Shown here one piece after another: positions 30,987 to 37,301 of a stretch of DNA of 43,357 nt. Below the pieces are notes generated by a model. The model made no database searches. It was given only the letters and a program-made list of their open reading frames with translations, and was not told the origin of the DNA. A program made the position numbers and the translations under genes. How positions within the stretch are numbered: the first letter of the stretch is position 1; each line of letters starts with the position of its first letter. This stretch comes from Bacillota bacterium (GTDB lineage: Bacteria; Bacillota; Clostridia; Acetivibrionales; DUMC01): assembly GCA_013314855.1 (NCBI GenBank), contig JABUEW010000024.1, positions 1-43,357 on the forward strand, in the 5' to 3' direction.

Positions 30987-31493
30987 TCAGACTTCGGATT
31001 TTTTAATAACGTTTATCGGAAGGTCCACACATCTTGGTTCACCCATAAAACTAATATCAACCTTTGCTCTAAACCTTCTGGCGTCCAATTTAACAATCCT
31101 ACCTTCAAGCCCCTGTAGAGGTCCGGACACCACTATAATTTTACTGCCTTCTACAAACACTTCTGATAATCCAAGAGGATCACCGTCTTGTGTCAATCTC
31201 AATATGAGGTTTACTTCATTTTCCATGATTGGGATAGGACCCTTATCGTCACCCAGGAGCTTTATTACCCCTGGTATCGGCCTTATCCGGTAATATATAT
31301 TTGCATCCATTTCAGTTTCAGTTATTACAAAGACATAGCCCGGGAATATAATCCTTAAAACATCTTGCCACTTTCCTTGTTTTAATTCCCTCATGCGCTT
31401 CATTGGAACAATGCATTTTATGCCTTGTTCCTGGATAAACTTTCTGATGCCATCTTCCTTGCCTGTCATTACTTGTGCTACATACCAGTTCAT
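30987..31493 (-). CDS. NusG/LoaP-like transcription antiterminator
   Basis: 168 residues. N-terminal NGN domain (MNWYVAQVMTGKEDGIRKF, LRIIFPGYVFV) and C-terminal KOW motif (VVSGPLQGLEGRIVKLDA), the full NusG architecture. LoaP-type NusG paralogues drive polymerase through long biosynthetic operons in Firmicutes. Located early in the late operon, between the small and large terminase genes, it could promote read-through of the 30-kb late transcript. A GGAGGTGC site precedes the ATG. The family is clear from sequence; target specificity is inferred. Confidence 0.88.
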   Translation of the reverse strand: MNWYVAQVMTGKEDGIRKFIQEQGIKCIVPMKRMRELKQGKWQDVLRIIFPGYVFVITETEMDANIYYRIRPIPGVIKLLGDDKGPIPIMENEVNLILRLTQDGDPLGLSEVFVEGSKIIVVSGPLQGLEGRIVKLDARRFRAKVDISFMGEPRCVDLPINVIKKSEV

Positions 31494-31519
31494 TTAGCAC
31501 CTCCGGGGTATTGCAGGAT

Positions 31520-32080
31520 TTAGCTTTCCTCAACAACATCAGGCTGTTTTTTTACTACATCATAGATCCTGTTATATAGATCCGGATGTTCTCTGCCAAG
31601 GGCATCGAACAATTTGTCCATGGCTGCCTGCATACCACTTTCTTCTTTGCTTTTAATAACATTGTCCGTACGTCTCTTGTAGGTTTTTGTTCTTGCCAGG
31701 CTGATAATTCCTTTAACCACATCTTCGATTTCCATAGCATCCCATTGATCTTCAGGAGTTGCTATGATTCTGTCGAGAAGTTTTTGAGCAGCTATAACCA
31801 TAAGAACTTCAACATAATCAAGCTCAGGGTACCTGTTCATTGCTTCAGTAATCCTGCGCAAATTCTCCTGGTTCATTACTGCCATTTGAAGGTCTGCATT
31901 AAGGCGTCTGGCATATCTGTAAACTGCGCTTACTGACACTTCATATCCATGCTCCTTCAAAAATTCGTTTATATCCTGGTATGTATATTCCTGTGGCGTC
32001 ATAATCATTTGCTCAACCGATGACCTAAGTTCAGGAGGTAGACTACCTATTTTACACCTTATACGTGTGCGTTTACCCAT
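31520..32080 (-). CDS. Mu gp27-like protein (DUF3486), terminase small subunit
   Basis: 186 residues. The N-terminus carries a HTH of the DUF3486/Mu gp27 type: LPPELRSSVEQMI, FTYQD-like TYQDINEFLKEHGYEVSVSAVYRYARRL. It probably recognises the phage end for packaging. The C-terminal half is helical. Weak AAGGGG site before the ATG; upstream neighbours are Mu gp25- and gp26-like genes, the usual Mu order gp25-26-27-28. Confidence 0.83.
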   Translation of the reverse strand: MGKRTRIRCKIGSLPPELRSSVEQMIMTPQEYTYQDINEFLKEHGYEVSVSAVYRYARRLNADLQMAVMNQENLRRITEAMNRYPELDYVEVLMVIAAQKLLDRIIATPEDQWDAMEIEDVVKGIISLARTKTYKRRTDNVIKSKEESGMQAAMDKLFDALGREHPDLYNRIYDVVKKQPDVVEES

Positions 32081-32092
32081 GTCATCAGCCCC

Positions 32093-32428
32093 TTAAATTT
32101 CTATAAGTTCATCCCTCTTCCGGAACATAAGCAGCTTTAGACCATCATTGGTAAGCCGTGCTTCCACTTCATCAAGGTCAAAATCGTATATTTCAACCAT
32201 ATCCTTTGATTCAATGCTTCTGACAGCAATAAAACCTCCCTGTTGCAGGTAGTCCAGCGAGAAATAGATATCGGTTTCATCCTTATCCTTGAATGCTACC
32301 ATCAAGTCCGAAATTCTGAACCATCTCGAATTGAATACTGTGCCAATTGTTCTCACTAGAGCTCCATTGAGTTCTGAAAAGTCTTTTGCGGCAATCTCAT
32401 CAATGATTTTCTTTTTGTTAATATTCAT
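32093..32428 (-). CDS. Mu gp26-like small DNA-packaging-region protein
   Basis: 111 residues. It has a winged-helix feel (ISDLMVAFKDKDETDIYFSLDYLQQGGFI), as in Mu gp26/VpaChn25-like proteins next to gp27. Starts after GGGAGGTT, overlapping the upstream stop by four bases. The assignment is by position and pattern, so moderate. Function in the phage family is not established. Confidence 0.65.
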   Translation of the reverse strand: MNINKKKIIDEIAAKDFSELNGALVRTIGTVFNSRWFRISDLMVAFKDKDETDIYFSLDYLQQGGFIAVRSIESKDMVEIYDFDLDEVEARLTNDGLKLLMFRKRDELIEI

Positions 32429-32754
32429 GCACGTAACCTCCCTTTAAAGTCCAACAAAATATCATAGACTTTATCCAGCTTCTTGCTGATTTCGCTAGTA
32501 GTCATAACAAAATCAGATTTCCTAACAAATTCGTCTCCGACTTTTTCTTTAAATTCATAAAACTCGCTTTTTAAACTATCAATCGCTTTGTTGAACATTT
32601 TGTTTGAGCTGTCGAGTTTTTCGTTCAAATCATCTATCCTCTTATTAGCAGTAACAATCTTCTGGTCAATAGCGTCTATAGAACGTTTTGTGAGGTAACC
32701 TATTATTCCGGTTATAATTCCGACTGCAGTTGGCAGCAGTATCCATAAGTTCAT
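32425..32754 (-). CDS. Mu gp25-like membrane-anchored coiled-coil protein (DUF2730-like)
   Basis: 109 residues. One N-terminal membrane segment (LWILLPTAVGIITGIIGYL) and a long coiled coil (IDDLNEKLDSSNKMFNKAI ...). This layout matches Mu gp25/DUF2730 proteins at the start of the Mu late cluster. It is the first gene after the Mor terminator, hence first gene of the late operon. Possible roles: spanin or anchor; not shown. Confidence 0.65.
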   Translation of the reverse strand: MNLWILLPTAVGIITGIIGYLTKRSIDAIDQKIVTANKRIDDLNEKLDSSNKMFNKAIDSLKSEFYEFKEKVGDEFVRKSDFVMTTSEISKKLDKVYDILLDFKGRLRA

Positions 32755-32792
32755 CTTTACACCTACTCTCCGCCGAAAAGTTGCAAAAATAA

Positions 32793-32821
32793 AAATCCAA
32801 GCATCTGTTATACTTGGATTT
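32793..32821 (-). terminator. Terminator between early and late operons
   Basis: 9-bp stem AAATCCAAG/CTTGGATTT with 11-nt loop; on the minus strand it is followed by TTATTTTT. It lies between Mor stop and the first late gene, separating the middle and late transcription units. Late promoter must be near 32755-32792; no sigma-A hexamers are clear there, consistent with an activator-dependent promoter. Confidence 0.8.
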
Positions 32822-32874
32822 TAGCTTGATATAGGATTTAATGACACTTGTATTTTTACGTCGATTTTCTGAAC

Positions 32875-33198
32875 TTAATTTCCGAATAAATTTATTTGTC
32901 CATTCATGGGTTGCTTACGCTTTTCTTTTATAATATCCTTGCATATATAACGTATGGTGGATACGCTTTTATTATATTTCGAAGCAAGTTCCCGAAAATT
33001 ATACCCGGTAAATTCCTCTCGAATTTTATTTATCACCAAAGGCCGCTCTATTGTTGCAACCATTGGGATATACAGATTATCCCCGCCTGCTATTCTGGCG
33101 ATCTTTTTAGCATTTTCCATGCCTATTTCATCGATAATCTGTGCGAACGTCCTTGAAACTTTATTTTTGCTAATATCATTTAATTTCTCCTGCCTCAT
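32875..33198 (-). CDS. Mor-type late transcription activator
   Basis: 107 residues from ATG 33198 (MRQEKLNDIS), behind AAAGGTGG. The C-terminal half carries the Mor/C HTH: YIPMVATIE..., NKIREEFTGYNFRELASKYNKSVSTIRYICKDI, the hallmark of phage Mu middle operon regulators. It should activate the late promoter immediately downstream. Located last in the early operon with a terminator behind it, as in Mu. Confidence 0.87.
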   Translation of the reverse strand: MRQEKLNDISKNKVSRTFAQIIDEIGMENAKKIARIAGGDNLYIPMVATIERPLVINKIREEFTGYNFRELASKYNKSVSTIRYICKDIIKEKRKQPMNGQINLFGN

Positions 33199-33257
33199 TA
33201 ACTTCACCACCTTTATACATCAAAACCCGTGTTTTGTCAATCATACGCAGAGCTTTG

Positions 33258-33617
33258 CTAACGCCGCTGAGTATGCCCTATAACCATATGATCATGCGCT
33301 GAAACCTCATATTGGATATCATTAAACCAAATGCTTAAAAGATAAGCGCACGCGGCTTCCTTATATTCATGCCCTAGTTCAAATGAGGACATTATTGCCT
33401 TAATATGCCTTAGTGCTTTATATGGATCTATGCCTTCTTTTGGGGCCCATCTTAATATTTCAATACCATAAAAGAACCAATCACTAATGAGTTTACTCCA
33501 TTTATTTCTTTTCCCAATACCGAATTCATTAGGTATAGATTGCATTGGCGGCAATAATTCTGACAATTTTCCACCTAAAACTAAGTCCATATCAGTAACT
33601 TCTTGAACTTCAAACAT
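33258..33617 (-). CDS. Small early-operon protein with a central hydrophobic helix
   Basis: 119 residues from ATG 33617, nine bases after AAAGGAG (the ATG at 33626 is inside the site). It has WFFYGIEILRWAPKEGIDPYKALRHIKAI and a conserved feel (ALRHIKAIMSSFELGHEYKEAACAYLL) seen in phage proteins of unknown function that precede Mor-like activators. No catalytic motif seen. Confidence 0.65.
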   Translation of the reverse strand: MFEVQEVTDMDLVLGGKLSELLPPMQSIPNEFGIGKRNKWSKLISDWFFYGIEILRWAPKEGIDPYKALRHIKAIMSSFELGHEYKEAACAYLLSIWFNDIQYEVSAHDHMVIGHTQRR

Positions 33618-33668
33618 ATTTAACATCTCCTTTACATTTCTATTGCATAATATCGTTATGAATGAGCA

Positions 33669-34217
33669 TCACAAATAAGCCGCATCATGAAATATAATAT
33701 CAATACCCTTACCCTGCAATATCGATTGATGATAGTCCAGCTCATTGATTACCGCGACGATAGTATCAAAAGCGGACTTAAGCTTAAGAAAGCGGTGCAA
33801 ATAGTTAAATGTTATGCCGAGCAATATTTTTATCTGAAGTTTTGTGAGCTTATCGATTACTTTTAGTCGCTTTTCTTTTTCCTTAATCTCATCAGACCAA
33901 ACACCTTCATTTGCAAGTAACATCACCATATCAATGTCATCTATGAGAGCTAAAGCAGTGTTAAACCAAGCAACCCCTGATTTTCTATATTCATCATCAA
34001 CGTAAAAATCTACGTCCTTCCAAGGCAAATTCCTGTCGAGCTGGCGTATAGCCTCCATTAACTCATTGTACATATCACCAGCAATATTCGCCATTTCATT
34101 GATTTGCTCTTCGTAAAAATCATAGTATTGGCTACCGCCCCTATAATTCCACTGATACTCCATGATTTTTGTAAGTTCTTTGTCGATAGACCAATAATCC
34201 AACGCATCTCCATTCAT
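33669..34217 (-). CDS. Hypothetical early-operon protein
   Basis: 182 residues from ATG 34217 (MNGDALDYW), ten bases after AAAGGAGGAGG. Very acidic, helical, Trp/Tyr-rich (EYQWNYRGGSQYYDFYEEQ). No family recognised. It follows a compact structured RNA region, which may influence its translation. Confidence 0.65.
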   Translation of the reverse strand: MNGDALDYWSIDKELTKIMEYQWNYRGGSQYYDFYEEQINEMANIAGDMYNELMEAIRQLDRNLPWKDVDFYVDDEYRKSGVAWFNTALALIDDIDMVMLLANEGVWSDEIKEKEKRLKVIDKLTKLQIKILLGITFNYLHRFLKLKSAFDTIVAVINELDYHQSILQGKGIDIIFHDAAYL

Positions 34218-34258
34218 AAACCATCTTCCTCCTCCTTTAAAGTCCAAATAATGAACTT

Positions 34259-34372
34259 GGCTCTGGCGATACCCCGCCCCCTTATCGCGGCCCCGGGAAA
34301 ATTACATTGGCGTTTACGACCACCTTGCACCTACCAATTACCGGCTATACTTCAACCCTTTTTAGCAGAGCC
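34259..34372 (-). ncRNA. Compact structured RNA candidate in the early operon
   Basis: GC-rich gap between the GemA-like gene and the next gene. A perfect 7-bp stem GGCTCTG / CAGAGCC encloses about 100 nt. Inside are GCGATA/TATCGC, ATTGG/CCAAT and a GGTG/CGCC helix. No open frame of note. It resembles a regulatory RNA or another small ribozyme, but I do not recognise its class. Confidence is in structure only. Confidence 0.45.
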
Positions 34373-34382
34373 TATTTGTCCC

Positions 34383-34877
34383 TCATATAGAAATCTTCCT
34401 TTTCCGCTTTTCATTTTGCACCAGCTTTTTAACTATCTCTATCAGTTTAATGCCCTGGTCAAAAGTAACAAACCTGAACGGATCCTTTTCAAATGCTGAT
34501 ATATGAAGGTTTTTTTCGATTATGCCGCACAACCTTTTTGAAAGTCTTGCCTTTGAAGGTTCCACATCCAGTTCCGCAAGTCTATACATAAAATACCATA
34601 CCTTCTTGACCTGGTCCGGTGTTATCATGCCCGGTCTGTGTGCCTGGTTGCTTGTTGCTTTTGATTTTCTTGGAAGGTTTTGTCCCTCTTTTAACCTTAT
34701 AAGTTCGGAAATTACAGTCCCTGCATCGGATATGGTAAGCTCGCTTATGGATTCTTTTCCGGTTAATCCATATACCAGAGCGTGCAGATTATCATTTGGA
34801 TTGTTCTTCTCGTATATTCCAAGCTGCGTAGCCATGCCATATATTGTCCGTCTTTGCTCGTTTGTCATTTTTGACAA
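34383..34877 (-). CDS. GemA-like protein (Mu gp16 / DUF1018)
   Basis: 164 residues from TTG 34877 behind AAAGGAGG. N-terminal QRRTIYGMATQLGIYEKNNPND and the segment MITPDQVKKVWYFMYRLAEL match the GemA/DUF1018 pattern found in Mu-like early regions. Mu GemA alters host DNA topology and gene expression. Placed between a hypothetical gene and Mor, as in Mu. Family assignment good, role inferred. Confidence 0.75.
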   Translation of the reverse strand: MSKMTNEQRRTIYGMATQLGIYEKNNPNDNLHALVYGLTGKESISELTISDAGTVISELIRLKEGQNLPRKSKATSNQAHRPGMITPDQVKKVWYFMYRLAELDVEPSKARLSKRLCGIIEKNLHISAFEKDPFRFVTFDQGIKLIEIVKKLVQNEKRKRKISI

Positions 34878-34912
34878 TTGCAGTACCTCCTTTCCTAAGA
34901 CGGCAGCAATAT

Positions 34913-35584
34913 TTAATTGCTGCCGTCTCCATCACTGTATTCAATGCCAACCTTGATGCCTTCCTCAACAACAATAGCTCTGCCAATGGCCTGCAGCGCT
35001 TCCTCAAATGATTGGGTATCAGGGTTATATCCTGCCGCTTTAAGCAATTGTACTATTTTCTCGTAATTTATTGCATCCTGAACAAAATAGGCATAATATT
35101 CTGCATTCGTTTGGCTTAAACCGGCAATGTTCTTTAACGTCTCAACGTCCTTTTTCCAATTGCCCTTGAGTTTTTTGCCAAGAGCCGCCCGGATCTTGGC
35201 ATCATCCGTAATTTCTTTTATCACGCTGTCCAATGTCTGCCTTACATATGCTTCCTGAAATACGGATATTAAAATCCTTTCAAAGGGTTTAGAGTACTTA
35301 TATCTTATCTCTTCGCTCATGTGATCTTTTATTATATCCCCCAATGTGTGCTTCAATATCTCTGGGAACTGGACATTTAGCATCTCGCTTTGGGTTACAA
35401 CCGCTTTCGCTTTGTCATTGCCCCAAAACTCTACTTGTTTGATTTTCTTGTTGCGCATTTCATCAAGGCCAACTTGCCCAAGTTCGCCTTTCAATTTTTC
35501 TATCTCCGCTTTGCAGTCGGAATAAAGCTTGGACCATTTTGCCAATTCGTCAACCTTATTCTTTATAACAGCTGCATTATCCAC
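34913..35584 (-). CDS. Hypothetical early-operon protein
   Basis: About 223 residues from GTG 35584 (AGAAGG eight bases upstream; GTG 35593 also possible). Mostly helical, with a coiled-coil start (KVDELAKWSKLYSDCKAEIEKL). No family recognised. It overlaps the AbrB-like gene by eight bases. Mu has nuclease inhibitor Gam near here, which is helical, but I see no convincing similarity. Confidence 0.65.
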   Translation of the reverse strand: MDNAAVIKNKVDELAKWSKLYSDCKAEIEKLKGELGQVGLDEMRNKKIKQVEFWGNDKAKAVVTQSEMLNVQFPEILKHTLGDIIKDHMSEEIRYKYSKPFERILISVFQEAYVRQTLDSVIKEITDDAKIRAALGKKLKGNWKKDVETLKNIAGLSQTNAEYYAYFVQDAINYEKIVQLLKAAGYNPDTQSFEEALQAIGRAIVVEEGIKVGIEYSDGDGSN

Positions 35585-35891
35585 GAGATTCACCTTCTTT
35601 CAATCTTTGCTTTCCCGCATAGCCTTCACTGGTAACGAGCATAATGTTATATTGTTTTTTAAACAAGGTTGAGATGCATATTTTGCATATGTATTTCCCC
35701 TCATGCTTTGTATCGCCTGTCTTACCGCAAAATACGCATCTTGGCGTATGTGGAGTTATTACCAAATTCCCGTCCTCAACTTTAATGTCTACGGCTTCGC
35801 CTCCAAGGTAGTTGTTATACTCCCTTCTTATGGCGGCAGGTATTGTCAGACTACCATTCTTTGATATTACCTTATGCTTCACTTCGTACAT
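35577..35891 (-). CDS. AbrB/SpoVT-like DNA-binding protein with zinc finger
   Basis: 104 residues. N-terminal AbrB swapped-hairpin domain (VKHKVISKNGSLTIPAAIRREY), about 45 residues, followed by a zinc-finger-like CVFCG...CKIC at about 53-73. AbrB domains bind DNA as dimers and often act as transition-state regulators or antitoxins. The zinc knuckle is unusual for a phage regulator; it occurs in clostridial AbrB relatives. AGGAGGG precedes the ATG. Likely regulates phage or host genes. Confidence 0.8.
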   Translation of the reverse strand: MYEVKHKVISKNGSLTIPAAIRREYNNYLGGEAVDIKVEDGNLVITPHTPRCVFCGKTGDTKHEGKYICKICISTLFKKQYNIMLVTSEGYAGKQRLKEGESRG

Positions 35892-35904
35892 TTCAAACCC
35901 TCCT

Positions 35905-36216
35905 TTATATTTGAGAATCTTTGTAAATGTTTTTTATACGGCCATCTTCGCAAAGAAGCGCCATACCACCTATAGAATGTATTATTTCCGCATCCCCAAG
36001 AGTCATTTCGTCATTACTATTCATAGCTTCCTCAACAATAGCCCTTTCAAGTGTCATCATTGCAAGTTTTAAATCTTTTCCGGTTTCATCCCTACAGTCT
36101 TCGCACCGCTTGCATGACGCTTCGATAATCATGGAAACTGCTTCTTTCTTGTCGATAACACCTTCCATCACACTGTTAATTGCAATACTTACAATATCAC
36201 TAAATATAACTGCCAT
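35905..36216 (-). CDS. Hypothetical early-operon protein
   Basis: 103 residues from ATG 36216, eight bases after GGAGGT. Helical, acidic, with CKRCEDC in the middle. No family recognised. The 72-base gap to the MuB gene contains only AT-rich sequence. Confidence 0.6.
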   Translation of the reverse strand: MAVIFSDIVSIAINSVMEGVIDKKEAVSMIIEASCKRCEDCRDETGKDLKLAMMTLERAIVEEAMNSNDEMTLGDAEIIHSIGGMALLCEDGRIKNIYKDSQI

Positions 36217-36294
36217 TTTCACTAGACCTCCTTTCTTTATATTTTTAAATGCTCTTTAAATCCAATTTAAATTGCGTTATAATTTATTTGGGCG

Positions 36295-37215
36295 TCAACT
36301 GTCGAGGCCGATGCCCAAATAGTGTGCCATGGACTCAAGGCCCTTGAGCGTGATGTCGCCGTTGTTGGATGCGTTGACAAATACCGTCATTGCTCCTCTT
36401 ATGGCCCATCTGCTCTGGGCCACTCCATGGAGAAATTCTAGTTCTTTCTTCATGCCCCGTTCCACGTAAATCGGAAAAAGCTTCTCAATGTCCTCCATTT
36501 TCACATCGCCTGTAGTAAAAAATCTTTTAATTCTAAAGCGATTCCGCACCTGGTCATACTGCTGCTCAAATTTCCCGTTCATCTTGAACCATAAATCGAA
36601 GTTCCCCATAAGAACGATCCCGATCGGTGGAAGATCGCTTTCCGGATTTTCATCATTCAGGCAGCGTATGCCATCGATGGCGGATACCGGAAGATGTTGC
36701 GCCTCGTCAATAATTAAGATTTTGTTGGACCCATCCAGTTTTTCTCGAATATCCATTTCAAGATCCGCAATATTATGGTTTTCGCTGATGCGGAGCTTTC
36801 TTGCTATCATCTTGTATATGATCTTTTGGCTTTTGCATGCTTTTGTGGCAGTTATGAAAATAGCTTCGCTGAAATCGGAAGCGTATTTCAGTCCGCCCTT
36901 TGACTTCCCAACCCCTGCATGCCCGATAACGATTCCCATGTACCTGTTTACATGACAATACGAAATCATGTTGTATATTTCCGTTGAAATGGATGTATCA
37001 ACATAACTAGGCGCCTTTGCGAATGCAGACGCTTTCTTTAATAGGGTAAAGAATTCTTCGGCTTTACTTTCAACGGCCTCCGGATTTGGATATTTACCGC
37101 TTAAATATTGGTTTAACATTGGAGCTGATACTCCAATTTCCTGTGCGGTCTTACTCTGACTTTTTCCACTTTCCTTGATGTATTGTAGAATCCTGTCCTT
37201 AATATTTGTGTTCAT
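36295..37215 (-). CDS. MuB-like transposition ATPase
   Basis: 306 residues from ATG 37215 (MNTNIKDRILQYIKESG), seven bases after AGGAGG; the extension back to 37266 overlaps the twister RNA. N-terminal HTH (residues 1-50, QSKTAQEIGVSAPMLNQYL) and AAA domain with Walker A GHAGVGKS (98-105) and Walker B ILIIDEAQH (166-174). MuB binds target DNA, activates the transposase and gives target immunity. Downstream of the MuA-like gene, as in Mu. Its ribosome site is locked in P1 of the twister ribozyme. Confidence 0.92.
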   Translation of the reverse strand: MNTNIKDRILQYIKESGKSQSKTAQEIGVSAPMLNQYLSGKYPNPEAVESKAEEFFTLLKKASAFAKAPSYVDTSISTEIYNMISYCHVNRYMGIVIGHAGVGKSKGGLKYASDFSEAIFITATKACKSQKIIYKMIARKLRISENHNIADLEMDIREKLDGSNKILIIDEAQHLPVSAIDGIRCLNDENPESDLPPIGIVLMGNFDLWFKMNGKFEQQYDQVRNRFRIKRFFTTGDVKMEDIEKLFPIYVERGMKKELEFLHGVAQSRWAIRGAMTVFVNASNNGDITLKGLESMAHYLGIGLDS

Positions 37216-37222
37216 AATATTA

Positions 37223-37288
37223 CCTCCTGTCCTCTGCGTTATAGCGGCTTGGAACGCTTCCGGCATTGCCGGGCCGCATTACAGGAGG
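37223..37288 (-). ncRNA. Predicted twister ribozyme in the muB-like 5' leader
   Basis: Minus-strand sequence between 37288 and 37223. P1: CCUCCUGU / ACAGGAGG, 8 bp. Then the hallmark U-A-A with UGCG...CGCA (P2), a CCGGC-AAU-GCCGG hairpin (P3), GCG-UUCCAAGC-CGC (P4 with the CAAGC loop) and the 3' element CGCAGAGG. These match the twister consensus UAAYGC ... CAAGC ... GCAGAGG. Predicted cleavage is between 37281 (U) and 37280 (A). The 3' strand of P1 is the Shine-Dalgarno AGGAGG of the muB-like gene. Confidence 0.85.
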
Positions 37289-37301
37289 GAAGGATTCCCT
37301 C
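37285..37301 (-). other. Hairpin at the 3' end of the transposase message
   Basis: GAGGGAA/TTCCCTC with a 3-nt loop, right after the transposase stop. It overlaps the outer part of twister P1 by four bases, so the two pairings compete. After cleavage it would be the 3' terminus of the transposase message. Confidence 0.65.

Noticed and set aside
30964-30990. Hairpin behind the NusG-like gene as a terminator
   Set aside because: It is followed by GTTTAGGAGG, not a U tract, and terminase must be transcribed through it.
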